Source of the DNA: Pseudomonas mucoides
Lineage (GTDB): Bacteria; Pseudomonadota; Gammaproteobacteria; Pseudomonadales; Pseudomonadaceae
DNA: 64,000 nucleotides
Assembly (NCBI RefSeq): GCF_015461845.1
Contig: NZ_JACOPW010000001.1
Span: 1,240,001-1,304,000, forward strand
Direction of reading: 5' to 3'
Below the pieces are notes generated by a model. It was not told where the DNA came from. It made no database searches and saw only the letters and a program-made list of their open reading frames with translations. How positions within the stretch are numbered: position 1 is the first letter of the stretch; every line of letters begins with the position of its first letter. Below are positions 55,226 to 64,000 of the stretch, one piece after another. The position numbers and the translations under genes are program-made.

Positions 55226-55537
55226 GTGGAAAACATCAAACGTTTCAACAGCTTTGCTGAGTTCTACCCGTATTACCTCAGCGAGCACAGTGACAGCACT
55301 TGCCGACGACTGCACTTCATCGGCACGACCCTGGTCATCTTCATTCTCGCCCTGACCATCGGCAAAGGCGCGTGGCTGCTGCTGTGGGCCCTGCCGCTGG
55401 CGGGTTACAGCTTCGCCTGGGCCGGGCATTTTTTCTTCGAGAAGAATCGGCCTGCGACCTTCCAGCATCCTCTTTATAGCCTGCTCGGTGACTTCGTCAT
55501 GTACCGCGACATGATCCTGGGTCGCGTGCCGTTTTAA
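55226..55537 (+). CDS. DUF962/Mpo1-like membrane protein
   Basis: 103 residues from GTG at 55226 (MENIKRFNSFAEFYPYYLSEH). The conserved His positions of DUF962 are in EHSDSTCRRLHFIGTTL, WAGHFFFEKNRPATFQHPLYS. Two or three hydrophobic segments. Yeast Mpo1 is an iron dioxygenase for alpha-oxidation of 2-hydroxy fatty acids; a similar role here is inference. The frame extends to 55145 but that part lacks family sequence. Confidence 0.8.
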   Translation: MENIKRFNSFAEFYPYYLSEHSDSTCRRLHFIGTTLVIFILALTIGKGAWLLLWALPLAGYSFAWAGHFFFEKNRPATFQHPLYSLLGDFVMYRDMILGRVPF

Positions 55538-55566
55538 GCGTCGTGAACACGAAGAGAGAAGAGTCA

Positions 55567-56157
55567 ATGAATGCCAACGCCCGTTTCACCCACATGAAGG
55601 ATGGCACCCGGGAAGACTGGGCGATCATCGCCGCCGACTTCAGTGCCTACGCGAAACAATTGCCTTCAAGGATTGTGGCGCACCTGAAGTTGCTGGAGGG
55701 CGATTTTGGTGGCTTCCCGGTGGACCGTCTCACCCACTCCCTGCAAACCGCCAGCCGCGCCTGGCGCGATGGCCGTGATGAGGAATATGTGGTGTGCGCG
55801 TTGCTGCATGACATCGGTGACACTTTGGGTTCCTACAACCATCCGGACATTGCCGCGGCGATTCTCAAGCCGTTCGTCAGCGCCGAGAATCTGTGGATGG
55901 TGGAGAAACACGGGATTTTCCAAGGCTATTACTTTTTCCACCATTTGGGCATGGATCGGCACCTGCGCGAGCAGTTCAAGGACCATCCGCAGTATCAGGC
56001 CACCGTCGAGTTCTGTGCCAAATACGATGCGGCGGCCTTTGACCCGGCCTATGACACGCTGCCGTTGAGTTTCTTTATGCCAATGATGGAACGGTTGTTT
56101 GCGCAGCCGAAGAACTCGATCTACAAAGCGGCGATGGAAGAATATTCGCCGGCCTGA
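55567..56157 (+). CDS. HD-domain protein, possibly a diiron oxygenase
   Basis: 196 residues from ATG at 55567 (AGAGAAGAG upstream). Ligand-type residues occur in order: LTHSLQTASRAW, CALLHDIGDTLG, YNHPDIAA, VEKHGIFQGYYF and CAKYDAAAFD, that is H..HD..H..H..D. This pattern is that of the MIOX/PhnZ oxygenase branch of HD proteins rather than a plain phosphohydrolase. It lies 29 bases after the Mpo1-like gene and is probably co-transcribed. Substrate unknown. Confidence 0.78.
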   Translation: MNANARFTHMKDGTREDWAIIAADFSAYAKQLPSRIVAHLKLLEGDFGGFPVDRLTHSLQTASRAWRDGRDEEYVVCALLHDIGDTLGSYNHPDIAAAILKPFVSAENLWMVEKHGIFQGYYFFHHLGMDRHLREQFKDHPQYQATVEFCAKYDAAAFDPAYDTLPLSFFMPMMERLFAQPKNSIYKAAMEEYSPA

Positions 56158-56184
56158 TACACCTCAGGGGACCGCTGCGCGGTC

Positions 56185-56268
56185 CATCGCGAGCAGGCTC
56201 ACTCCTACAGTTGACCGCGTTCTCAAGGCAGACTCAGTTCAATGCAGGAGTGAGCCTGCTCGCGATGA
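56185..56268. repeat. REP-like inverted pair
   Basis: CATCGCGAGCAGGCTCACTC and its complement face each other around a 35-base spacer, between convergent genes. Confidence 0.88.
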
Positions 56269-56291
56269 GGCCAGCCCAGTCACCGCAAATT

Positions 56292-57107
56292 TCAGGCCGG
56301 CTCGGCAACCTTCAGCGCCTTCAACTCCGCCTCACGCGCCTGCGCATCCGCCAGCCGATACAACTCGATCGACCCGTCCCAATGCTCGATCAGCGCCGTA
56401 CACGACTCCACCCAATCCCCGCAATTGAGGTAATCCACCTCGCCCACCTTGCGAATCTCGGCATGGTGGATGTGCCCGCACACCACGCCATGTAACTCGC
56501 GCTTCACGCATTCGTGGGCGATGGCTTCCTCGAAATCGCTGATGAAGCTGACTGCAGTCTTAACCTTGTGCTTGAGGTACGCCGACAACGACCAATAGCC
56601 GTAGCCATAGCGGGCGCGCCAGTGGTTGAGCCAGCGGTTGAGGGTCAGGGTGAACTCGTAGGCCGAGTCCCCGAGGAAGGCCAGCCAGCGGTGGTAACGG
56701 GTGATGACATCGAACTGATCGCCGTGGATCACCAGCAGATGACGGCCGTCGGCGGTGACGTGCACGGCTTCGTCGACCAACTGGATGTTGCCCAGGATCA
56801 GCTTGGAGTAACGACGCAGGAACTCGTCGTGGTTGCCGGTGACGTAGATCACTTCGGTGCCGCGCTTGCTCATGGTCAGCAAGCGACGAATGACGTTGGT
56901 GTGCGCCTGGGGCCAGTACATGCCGCCGCGCAGTTTCCAGCCATCGATGATGTCGCCGACCAGGTAAATCTTGTCCGCGTGGTAGCCCTTGAGAAACTGC
57001 GACAGGTGCTCGGCCTGGCAGTCTCGAGTGCCCAGATGAACATCTGAAATCCACAAGGTCCGCACACGTTGCTTACGACTGGGTTTGGCGAGCTCGGCGC
57101 TGGTCAT
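56292..57107 (-). CDS. LpxH-like metallophosphoesterase
   Basis: 271 residues from ATG at 57107 (MTSAELAKPSRKQRV). Calcineurin-type metal motifs: WISDVHLGT, VGDIIDGWK, VTGNHDEFL, VIHGDQFDV and CGHIHHAEI. Longer than E. coli LpxH (240) and of the paralogous type that many Pseudomonas carry in addition to LpxH. It may cleave UDP-2,3-diacylglucosamine or a related pyrophosphate. The exact substrate is uncertain. Confidence 0.85.
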   Translation of the reverse strand: MTSAELAKPSRKQRVRTLWISDVHLGTRDCQAEHLSQFLKGYHADKIYLVGDIIDGWKLRGGMYWPQAHTNVIRRLLTMSKRGTEVIYVTGNHDEFLRRYSKLILGNIQLVDEAVHVTADGRHLLVIHGDQFDVITRYHRWLAFLGDSAYEFTLTLNRWLNHWRARYGYGYWSLSAYLKHKVKTAVSFISDFEEAIAHECVKRELHGVVCGHIHHAEIRKVGEVDYLNCGDWVESCTALIEHWDGSIELYRLADAQAREAELKALKVAEPA

Positions 57108-57236
57108 GGGCAACCCTCTGCGATTGTTTTTCCAAGCTTGCGCCGGTCGGGTTAATCGGTCATGACAGGGGTGAGTCATTCCTGTGACAGCAACCGGCCG
57201 GTGTAGACTGGCCCCATCTTGCCCAGGAGAGCGGTG

Positions 57237-57995
57237 ATGCGACCGATCCTCACACTACGCCAGTACACCCACGACCTGATCGTCCACAGCCACGACCACG
57301 CCCAACTGGTGTTCGGGCTGTCGGGCGCGCTGGATTTCGAAGTCGACGGGCGTGGCAGTCAGGTGGTGCAGCAGAGTTTCGTGGTGGTGCCGTCCGGTTT
57401 CCATCACGCCTGCGGCAGCAGCAATGGCAGCCGCTGCCTGGTGCTGGATGTGCCGAGCGATCAATGGATTTCACAGTCGCTGGGCGATCACGCCGAGGCC
57501 AGTCGCCGTCTGCTCGACAACGCTGGACGCTTGCCGCTGGATGCCGGGCAGAGCCAATTGGTCAGTTGGTTGGCGAGCAGTCAGGTCCACGATCCGTTGA
57601 TCGCGCAACAAGGCGCGGTGCTGTTATTGGCCAGCCTCAACAACGCCAAACCAGCCAGCGTGGGCGGACGACGCCTGCCGTATGCAGCGATGAATGCGCA
57701 CATCGATCAGCATGCAGCTTATCCGTTGCAAGTGGCGGACCTGGCCGGTGTCGCCGGGTTGTCCAGCGCCCGGTTGCACGCACGGTTTGTGGCTGAATGC
57801 GGGCAGACGCCGATGGACTATATCCGCAGTCGACGGCTGCATATTGCGGTGGGGTTGCTGCGGGATTCGCCATTGCCCATCGGCGAGATTGCCAGTCGGG
57901 TCGGCTACAGCTCACAGAGCGCCTTCGCCGCCGCAGTGTTGCGCGAGTTTGGCGCCTCTCCCGGCAAACTGCGGCGCGAGGCTGGCGACAAATGA
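57237..57995 (+). CDS. AraC-family regulator with cupin sensor
   Basis: 252 residues from ATG at 57237 (CAGGAGAGCGGTG upstream). N-terminal cupin fold (HSHDHAQLVFGLSGALDFEVDG). C-terminal HTH pair (LAGVAGLSSARLHARFVAECG and IASRVGYSSQSAFAAAVLREFG). Next gene on the same strand is an EamA exporter 224 bases away, a possible target, though a repeat lies between. Confidence 0.88.
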   Translation: MRPILTLRQYTHDLIVHSHDHAQLVFGLSGALDFEVDGRGSQVVQQSFVVVPSGFHHACGSSNGSRCLVLDVPSDQWISQSLGDHAEASRRLLDNAGRLPLDAGQSQLVSWLASSQVHDPLIAQQGAVLLLASLNNAKPASVGGRRLPYAAMNAHIDQHAAYPLQVADLAGVAGLSSARLHARFVAECGQTPMDYIRSRRLHIAVGLLRDSPLPIGEIASRVGYSSQSAFAAAVLREFGASPGKLRREAGDK

Positions 57996-58037
57996 GGCGA
58001 GTCTGACGACAGAAAAACCGCGCATCACGCGATTAAA

Positions 58038-58170
58038 TGTAGCAGCTGGCAAAGCCTGCGTCCGACTGCGAAGCGGTCGCCATCGGGACAAATGCAATGT
58101 GTCTGATACACCGCGTTTTCAGGTTTTACGACCGCTCCGCAGTCGGACGCAGGCTGCGCCAGCTGCTACA
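58038..58170. repeat. inverted repeat of the TGTAGCAGCTGG type
   Basis: Arms GCAGCTGGCAAAGCCTGCGT-like and their complement (core GCCTGCGTCCGACTGCG against CGCAGTCGGACGCAGGC) enclose ACGACCGC and GCGGTCGC. Dispersed element of the same outer type as 49544-49692. Confidence 0.82.
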
Positions 58171-58218
58171 AATCCGTAGTTTCTGTCGGTTTGGTTTACT
58201 CGTTTATCAAGGATTGCA

Positions 58219-59112
58219 ATGACTCCCCGTACCGCCCTTGGCGCCCTGCATATCGGCGCATTAATGTTTGGCCTGACCGGTGTGTTCGGCAAACTCGCCG
58301 CCGCGTCCCCCGCTGTCATCGTCTTTGGCCGCGCTGCGTTTGCGGTGCTGGCACTCGCGGTTTTCGCGCGTTTCGCCAGCAACACCCGTTGGCAGAAACT
58401 TGAAGCCGTGGATTGGCGCCGCCTGCTGCTCAGCGGTTTGCTGCTGGCCGGACATTGGGTGAGTTTTTTTATTGCGGTGAAAGTCGCGGGCGTGGCGATT
58501 GCGACCTTGGGCTTTGCCAGTTTCCCGGCGTTTACCGTGATCCTCGAAGGGCTGATCTTCCGCGAGCGGATTCGCGCCAATGAAATCCTGCTGGTGGTAT
58601 TGGTCAGTGTCGGGCTGGTGTTGGTCACACCGGACTTCGATCTGGCGAGCGGCGCGACCACCGGTCTGCTATGGGCCGTCGGTTCCGGGTTGTTGTTTGC
58701 CCTGCTGTCGCTGACCAACCGGGCCAGTTCCGGACGGATCCCGCCGGTACAGGCCGCGCTGTGTCAAAACGTGGTGGTCGCGCTGTGCCTGCTGCCCGTG
58801 GCGGTACCGCAGTTGAGCGAAGTGCGTGGCATCGATTGGCTGTGGATCAGTCTGCTCGGGGTGTTCTGCACCGGCGTCGCCCACAGTCTGTTCGTCGCCA
58901 GCCTGGCGGTGATCAAGGCCCGCACGGCGGCGGTGGTGTTCGCCCTGGAACCCGTTTACGGGATCACCATGGCCTGGCTGCTGTTCAATGAAAACCCGAC
59001 GTTGCGGATGCTGATCGGCGGCGCGCTGATCATTGTGGCGATCGTGGTTTCCAGCCGGCTGTCCGGTGGTTCAAGCAAAAAAACCGTGGCGGCGGAAGCG
59101 GCGTCTCACTGA
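58219..59112 (+). CDS. EamA/DMT-family transporter
   Basis: 297 residues with ten hydrophobic segments in two EamA repeats (GLTGVFGKLAAASPAVIVFGRAAFA and, in the second half, GVAHSLFVASLAVIKARTAAVV). Likely metabolite exporter. A 7-base overlap with the convergent SelW-like gene. Substrate unknown. Confidence 0.88.
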   Translation: MTPRTALGALHIGALMFGLTGVFGKLAAASPAVIVFGRAAFAVLALAVFARFASNTRWQKLEAVDWRRLLLSGLLLAGHWVSFFIAVKVAGVAIATLGFASFPAFTVILEGLIFRERIRANEILLVVLVSVGLVLVTPDFDLASGATTGLLWAVGSGLLFALLSLTNRASSGRIPPVQAALCQNVVVALCLLPVAVPQLSEVRGIDWLWISLLGVFCTGVAHSLFVASLAVIKARTAAVVFALEPVYGITMAWLLFNENPTLRMLIGGALIIVAIVVSSRLSGGSSKKTVAAEAASH

Positions 59113-59393
59113 GTGCGATCGTTGTGGCCCAGGTCGCGGTCCGGATCGATCTGATCGCGGACTCGCTGCTTGAGCACCTTGGCCTCGGGAAAACCGCCAT
59201 CGCCCTTACGCTCCCAGAGTTGCACGTCGTCACAAAAAATATGGAACACCCCACCGGTGCCGGGCACCAGCGACACTTTGCCCAGGTCATCACCGAAGGT
59301 GCTGAGCAGTTCCTGAGCAAGCCAGGCGGCACGCAACAGCCATTGGCATTGCGTGCAATAGGTGATGATGATTTCCGGTTTGTGCGCGGTCAT
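59106..59393 (-). CDS. SelT/SelW/SelH-family (Rdx) thioredoxin-like protein
   Basis: 95 residues from ATG at 59393. IIITYCTQCQWLLRAAWLAQEL has the redox motif CTQC (Cys in place of Sec), and GTGGVFHIFCDDVQLWERKGDGGFPEAKVLKQRVRD is the remaining Rdx fold (core: DGGFPEAKVLKQ). Probable redox role; partner unknown. Confidence 0.9.
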   Translation of the reverse strand: MTAHKPEIIITYCTQCQWLLRAAWLAQELLSTFGDDLGKVSLVPGTGGVFHIFCDDVQLWERKGDGGFPEAKVLKQRVRDQIDPDRDLGHNDRTQ

Positions 59394-59437
59394 GACAGGC
59401 AAGTCTCTGAGTCTGGGAGCGCAGCCATCATAGAGCC

Positions 59438-61180
59438 TCAGCCGATACCGGCCAACAGACTGCGGGCGGTCTGCTTGAGCGGTTCGTCGCCGTCCTTGAG
59501 CAATTCGTTGAGCAGCGTGATCGCGCGATCCAGGTCGCCATCGTCGATGCAGGTCTGCGCTTGTTCCAGTTTGCCGGCGTTGGATGGCGCCGCCGGGGCC
59601 AGGCTCAGCGGTTCAAGGTGCAGCGACTGAGGCGCCTCGCTGAATTCGTCGAGGAAGTCGTCATCCAGTGATGGCGTGTCAGGCACGGGGTCCCATTCCA
59701 GTTCGGGCGCTTGCTGCGACGATTCGCCGGGCAGTTCGTACACCTCGGGCAACACGTGCAGGTTCGAGGTGAAGGTCAGCTCGTCCGACGGTTTGGCGCA
59801 AGCCGGTGGGCTGTCAAAAGGGCTGACCAGATCCCAATTTGAATCCATCGATAACTCATCCAGGTTCAACTGGAATTCATCGTTGGGCACAGCTTCCGCC
59901 GGTGCGACTACGGGCGCGGCCACCACGGGTGCGGCACTGCTCAGTTTCGGATGGCTGGCGCGGATGTCCTGTAGTTTTTGCGGGTCGAACCCGGCGTCGC
60001 GCAGGCTGCTTTCCTGCGCGTCATAGGCCGTCACATTGCCTTGTTTGCCGAGCACCTCCAGCAGCTGCACCGCCAGCTCCGTGCGCTCAGGCTCTTTCAT
60101 CAGCGCCTCTCGCAACATGGCAGCGGCTTCGGAAAACCGGCCATACGTCAGGTAGATGCCGACCCCTTCCAGCACATCACCCGCTGAGGTTTCTTCACGA
60201 TGATCGGACGCCGGTTTGAGCAGGGTCTTTTGGACTAACGGTTGCACAGCAGGATCAAGCATCGGCTCCTGCCGTGACGGCAAATCGGGGGTTGCCTCGG
60301 GCAAGGCCGCGACCTGCTGACGTCGATGACGAAGAAACAACCCGAGCAGCACCAACGCCACCAGTGCCAGCAGGCCGATGATCAATTGCCAATGGGTCGC
60401 TTCCTCGACAACCACAGGCGCGGGCACGACCGCCGTCGGCGCAGCGGGCTCGGCTGGCATTTGTCTGACGTCGGCCAATTGAGTCTGCAGTTCGGTGATC
60501 TGCTTTTTCTGACCGGCGATCTGCTCATCCTGAGCCGCCAGCTTCGCCTTCAACTCATCGATGGTTTTTTGCAGTTGCTGGTTTTGCAGGACAGCGGCGG
60601 CCAGTTGCTCGGCCACAACGGGATCACTCACAGGCGTGACGGCCGGTTGCGGGGGAGCGGGGTTCTTCGCAGGTGCAACTGGCGGACTGGCCGGTTTGAC
60701 GACCGGAAATGCAGAAGGCTGGGGTTCGCCAACCGGCTCATCAGCGGCGGGTTCAATCCCCGGGGTGCCCGGCGGATCAATCAGTACCGTGTATTCGCGC
60801 AGCAAGCGCCCGTTGGGCTGATTGAGCTGCACCACGAAATTCAGGAAAGGTTCTTTGACCGCTTTGGTGGAGGTCACCCGGATCAGGTTGCGATTGCCTC
60901 GCAGGATCGGGGTGAACTTCAGATTGTTGAGGAAGAACACCCGCTCGACGCCGGCACGGCTGAATTCATCCGCCGTCGCCAGGCTGACGGACAACTCGCC
61001 CTCCTCCAGACCACCGACATCCACCAGGGCGATGTCGGCACTCAACGGCTGGTTCAGCGCGGAGTGGAGCGTGATGTCCCCCAAACCCAGCGCAGGTGCC
61101 AATGCCGAGTAGGTGATAGCGCCACTGACCAGAAACGACCTGACGCCACACCGTAAAACCAACCGCCAACTCTCAAGCAT
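59438..61180 (-). CDS. short FimV/HubP-like membrane protein
   Basis: 580 residues from ATG at 61180 (AAGGGA upstream). Signal region, then the FimV N-terminal domain (LGDITLHSALNQPLSADIALVDV; EPFLNFVVQLNQPNGRLLREYTVL in part). A Pro-rich linker and coiled coil follow (about 195-240), then one membrane helix (LIIGLLALVALVLLGLFLRHR). The acidic cytoplasmic part ends with the FimV C-terminal helix pair (QAQTCIDDGDLDRAITLLNELL). No LysM motif is visible, unlike full-length FimV of over 900 residues, so it is a paralogue or reduced form. Confidence 0.85.
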   Translation of the reverse strand: MLESWRLVLRCGVRSFLVSGAITYSALAPALGLGDITLHSALNQPLSADIALVDVGGLEEGELSVSLATADEFSRAGVERVFFLNNLKFTPILRGNRNLIRVTSTKAVKEPFLNFVVQLNQPNGRLLREYTVLIDPPGTPGIEPAADEPVGEPQPSAFPVVKPASPPVAPAKNPAPPQPAVTPVSDPVVAEQLAAAVLQNQQLQKTIDELKAKLAAQDEQIAGQKKQITELQTQLADVRQMPAEPAAPTAVVPAPVVVEEATHWQLIIGLLALVALVLLGLFLRHRRQQVAALPEATPDLPSRQEPMLDPAVQPLVQKTLLKPASDHREETSAGDVLEGVGIYLTYGRFSEAAAMLREALMKEPERTELAVQLLEVLGKQGNVTAYDAQESSLRDAGFDPQKLQDIRASHPKLSSAAPVVAAPVVAPAEAVPNDEFQLNLDELSMDSNWDLVSPFDSPPACAKPSDELTFTSNLHVLPEVYELPGESSQQAPELEWDPVPDTPSLDDDFLDEFSEAPQSLHLEPLSLAPAAPSNAGKLEQAQTCIDDGDLDRAITLLNELLKDGDEPLKQTARSLLAGIG

Positions 61181-61307
61181 GAGCATCCCTTAGAGAACAG
61201 AACCAACCTATGCGTGTTTGCACATCCGGTACGAACACGATATTGCCTAGTAGTTCTTTATAGTCTGCCCAACGGGGTATCTCAAAAGTCTGGCGAGTGG
61301 TTATGCC

Positions 61308-61742
61308 TCAAGATTTTTCCAGGTTGGCCAGAATGTGCCCGTGAACCCGCATGCACACCTTCAGATCCGCCTCATCGACGCCCGCGAACAATTCGTGGCG
61401 CAGTTGCGTGGCAATGGTTTCAATTTGTTCGATCAGGGGACGGGCCGGCGCGCAGAGGACAATTTTTTTCGCCCGACGGTCTTCCAGAACAGCTTGGCGC
61501 TGTACCAGGCCCTGGGATTCAAGGCTGTCGAGCAAACGGGCCAGCGTCGGCCCTTCGACACCGACGCTTTGCGCCAGCTCACGTTGGGTCGGGGCTTCCT
61601 CGAAACGGGCCAGGTGCAGCAGCACCAGCCAGCGTGCCTGGGACAATCCCAGCCCGGCGAGACGGCGGTCCAGTTCGGCACGCCAGCCACGCGACATCTG
61701 GGCCAGTTGCATGCCAAAGCGGTGTTGATCGGTTAACGGCAT
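61308..61742 (-). CDS. MarR-family transcriptional regulator
   Basis: 144 residues. Winged-helix core LSQARWLVLLHLARFEEAPTQRELAQSVGVEGPTLARLLDSL (core: ELAQSVGVEGPTLARLLD) and wing GLVQRQAVLEDRRAKKIVL are SlyA/MarR type. An AT-rich dyad just upstream of the start suggests autoregulation. Target genes not evident. Confidence 0.92.
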   Translation of the reverse strand: MPLTDQHRFGMQLAQMSRGWRAELDRRLAGLGLSQARWLVLLHLARFEEAPTQRELAQSVGVEGPTLARLLDSLESQGLVQRQAVLEDRRAKKIVLCAPARPLIEQIETIATQLRHELFAGVDEADLKVCMRVHGHILANLEKS

Positions 61743-61758
61743 AAAACACTCATGATTA

Positions 61759-61789
61759 GACTGAAATTAATTAAAACTAATTATTAGTC
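61759..61789. promoter_or_regulatory. possible MarR operator
   Basis: GACT and AGTC bound an AT-rich imperfect dyad (inner TTAATTAAAACTAATTATTA), 17 bases upstream of the MarR start. Nine of 14 paired positions agree. Low-GC content is unusual for this genome. Confidence 0.4.
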
Positions 61790-61861
61790 AGCTAAGCATG
61801 GCCGTTGGCTGGAGGCAAGGTTTGGTCTGTAGTGAATCGTTACATCAACCTACAGGGCCAC

Positions 61862-63988
61862 TCAAACCTCAAACTCCGATTGCAGGGCGGCACGCACGCA
61901 GTACAAAACGCCTTCCGGCACTCGCCCGGCAAACAGGGCAGCGATCTCAGAAACCGCTGGCAATTCACCTTCGCCGTCGAGGAACGCATCCTGGACTTCG
62001 CCCATCAATTCTTCCGGCAAGTCCAGCGCTTGTTCCAAAGACAGCTGCTGCTTGCCAATCGCTTCGGCGAGCATGGTGTAGACGTTCTTTTCCGAGCATT
62101 GCAGCTGACCGGCGATTTGCACCGGGGTCATGCCGGCGCGAGCCAGGGTGATCAGTTCGTGGCGCACGTCGGCCACGACTTTCGGTGCCTCGACCTGACC
62201 GCCCAGCACTTCGAGGAAGGCCTCGCCGTAACGCTCGAGCTTGCGTGCACCGACACCACTGACCGTGGCCATTTCTGCCAGCGACGTCGGCTGGCTGCGG
62301 AGCATTTCCAGCAACGTCGAATCGGGGAAGATGACGTACGGTGGCACGCCATGTTCTTCGGCCAGTTTGCGCCGCAAGGCACGGAGCGCCTCCCACTGCT
62401 CGCGCTCTTCGCCACGCACCAGTTGGCTCGCCTGGCTCTTGCTGCTTTTCGCGGTGGTTTGCGGCTTGAGGTCGCGGCGCAGCTCCAGGGTCACTTCACC
62501 CTTGAGCAGCGGCCGGCAGGTGTCGCTCAGGCGCAGGCCGCCATAGCCTTCGAGGTCGATGTCGGCCAGCCCACGGGCCACCAGCTGTCGGAACAGGGAG
62601 CGCCATTCGCTCTCGCCCATCGCCTTGCCGACCCCGAACACTGAAAGATGCTGATGACCAATGCTGCGGATTTTTTCGTTGTCCTTGCCCAGCAACACGT
62701 CGACCAGATGCCCGACACCATAACGCTGGCCGGTGCGGTAAATCGCCGAGAGCGCCTGACGGGCCGGCTCGGTGGCGTCCCAGGTCTGCACGCCGTCGAC
62801 ACAGTTGTCGCAATGGCCGCACGGCTCGGGCATGTCTTCGTCGAAGTAGGCCAGCAATGTCTGGCGACGGCAGCGGGTTTCTTCACAGAGCGAGAGCATC
62901 GCGTCGAGCTTGTGCTGTTCCAGACGCTTGTGGCGCTCGTCGCCTTCGGAGTTCTGCAACATTTGCTTGAGCATCACCACGTCTTGCAGGCCGTAGGCCA
63001 TCCAGGCGTCTGCTGGCAGACCGTCACGGCCACCGCGACCGGTTTCCTGGTAATAGGCCTCAAGGGATTTCGGCAAATCGAGGTGAGCGACAAAGCGCAC
63101 GTTGGGTTTGTCGATGCCCATGCCGAACGCCACGGTGGCAACCATGATCAGGCCTTCCTCGTTAAGGAAGCGCTTCTGGTGATGGGCCCGGGTTTCGTTG
63201 GGCAGACCCGCGTGATACGGCAGCGCCGGGAAGCCTTGTTCGCTGAGGAACACCGCCACTTCGTCGACTTTCTTGCGCGACAGGCAGTAAACAATACCGG
63301 CATCGCTGCGCCGCTCGGCAAGGAACGCGAGCAACTGCTTGCGCGGCTGCTCCTTGGGCACGATGCGGTAGAAAATATTTGGGCGGTCGAAACTCGACAG
63401 GAAGCGTTCGGCGTCTTGCAGATGCAGGCGCTCGACGATTTCTTCGCGGGTACGCTTGTCGGCCGTGGCGGTCAGGGCGATGCGCGGAACGTTCGGGAAT
63501 AACTCCGCCAACTGCCCCAGTTGCAGGTATTCGCGACGGAAGTCATGGCCCCATTGCGACACGCAGTGCGCTTCGTCGATGGCGAACAGGGCGATTTCAA
63601 GGCTTTGCAGGAAGGCCAGCATGCGCGGCTGGACCAGACGCTCGGGCGCGAGGTAGAGCATCTTCACTTCGCCGCGCTTGATGCGGGCCGCCAGATCGCG
63701 CTGTTGTTCGGCGCTCAGCGTCGAGTTCAAGGCTGCGGCCGCGACGCCCAGCTCTTCGAGGGTGGCGACCTGGTCGTCCATCAGTGCGATCAGCGGCGAC
63801 ACCACCACGGCCAGGCCTTCGCGCAACAGCGCCGGCACCTGGAAACACAAGGATTTGCCGCCACCGGTAGGCATCAGTACCAGGGCGTCGCCACCACTGG
63901 CCACGCGCTCAATGATTGCACCCTGACGGCCACGAAAACTGTCGTAGCCGAAGATGTCCTTGAGGACGCGTTGAGCCTGTTCGAGCAT
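61862..63988 (-). CDS. recQ: ATP-dependent DNA helicase RecQ
   Basis: 708 residues, complete. Helicase motifs: [12 protein letters not shown], Walker [27 protein letters not shown], and motif [14 protein letters not shown]. Zinc-binding Cys residues lie in [24 protein letters not shown] (core: CGHCDNC). Winged helix and HRDC domain (about 525-600). It acts in recombination and fork repair. ATG at 63988, 12 bases from the window end. Confidence 0.97.
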   Translation of the reverse strand: MLEQAQRVLKDIFGYDSFRGRQGAIIERVASGGDALVLMPTGGGKSLCFQVPALLREGLAVVVSPLIALMDDQVATLEELGVAAAALNSTLSAEQQRDLAARIKRGEVKMLYLAPERLVQPRMLAFLQSLEIALFAIDEAHCVSQWGHDFRREYLQLGQLAELFPNVPRIALTATADKRTREEIVERLHLQDAERFLSSFDRPNIFYRIVPKEQPRKQLLAFLAERRSDAGIVYCLSRKKVDEVAVFLSEQGFPALPYHAGLPNETRAHHQKRFLNEEGLIMVATVAFGMGIDKPNVRFVAHLDLPKSLEAYYQETGRGGRDGLPADAWMAYGLQDVVMLKQMLQNSEGDERHKRLEQHKLDAMLSLCEETRCRRQTLLAYFDEDMPEPCGHCDNCVDGVQTWDATEPARQALSAIYRTGQRYGVGHLVDVLLGKDNEKIRSIGHQHLSVFGVGKAMGESEWRSLFRQLVARGLADIDLEGYGGLRLSDTCRPLLKGEVTLELRRDLKPQTTAKSSKSQASQLVRGEEREQWEALRALRRKLAEEHGVPPYVIFPDSTLLEMLRSQPTSLAEMATVSGVGARKLERYGEAFLEVLGGQVEAPKVVADVRHELITLARAGMTPVQIAGQLQCSEKNVYTMLAEAIGKQQLSLEQALDLPEELMGEVQDAFLDGEGELPAVSEIAALFAGRVPEGVLYCVRAALQSEFEV

Positions 63989-64000
63989 AAAAACTCCAAA

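Noticed and set aside
1..64000. CRISPR arrays, insertion sequences, prophage, tRNA or rRNA genes
   Set aside because: No regularly spaced direct repeats, transposase or integrase frames, or tRNA/rRNA-like sequence were recognised by eye.

Overview
The window reads as chromosomal DNA of a fluorescent-group Pseudomonas. The evidence is high-GC coding sequence, dispersed REP/REPIN repeats of the type GTGGGAGCGAGCTTGCTCGC, a phhR/phhABC phenylalanine operon, flagellar genes in Pseudomonas order, and many short housekeeping genes in familiar Pseudomonas neighbourhoods. All calls come from reading the sequence; no database search was run.

Region 1 (1-18.9 kb, all minus strand) is a flagellin glycosylation island. 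Transcription first meets a very large three-domain glycosyltransferase (15362-18934). After a roughly 1 kb repeat-filled gap comes a tightly overlapped sugar-nucleotide operon: rfbF, rfbG, a 3,5-epimerase, a C-methyltransferase, an NAD-dependent epimerase/reductase, a second methyltransferase and a CmcI-like O-methyltransferase. A second large glycosyltransferase follows, then pseB, pseC, pseF, pseG(H) and pseI (cut by the window start). Two activated sugars are predicted: CMP-pseudaminic acid and a CDP-linked, probably C-methyl-branched 6-deoxyhexose. A sigma-54-type promoter sits in front of rfbF.

Region 2 (19.0-27.5 kb, minus) is flgF-G-H-I-J-K-L, preceded by a clear sigma-54-type promoter at 27495-27512.

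Region 3 (27.6-31.8 kb, minus) is napEDABC, the periplasmic nitrate reductase. Region 4 (31.9-36.2 kb) is phhR facing phhA-phhB-phhC, with a TyrR-type box between them.

Region 5 (36.3-43.5 kb) is mixed: two small proteins, a YhhS-like MFS transporter, arfB, an AroP-like permease, and a compact peptide-plus-enzyme locus (40908-42080). That locus holds a 45-residue peptide gene, a terminator-like hairpin and an M29/NicX-fold metalloenzyme gene. It is the best candidate for an undescribed system. rluB follows.

Region 6 (43.6-48.9 kb) is housekeeping: DUF1289, scpB-scpA, a Sua5/YciO protein, a PHP phosphoesterase, yciB and yciI. Region 7 (48.8-51.9 kb) is a Cpx-like two-component system whose regulator and kinase genes are separated by a Spy/CpxP gene and a repeat. 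Region 8 (51.9-64 kb) holds a nitroreductase, trkH, two AraC regulators, a tandem pair of putative iron proteins (Mpo1-like and HD), an LpxH-like phosphatase, an EamA transporter, a SelW-like protein, a short FimV-like protein, a MarR regulator and recQ.
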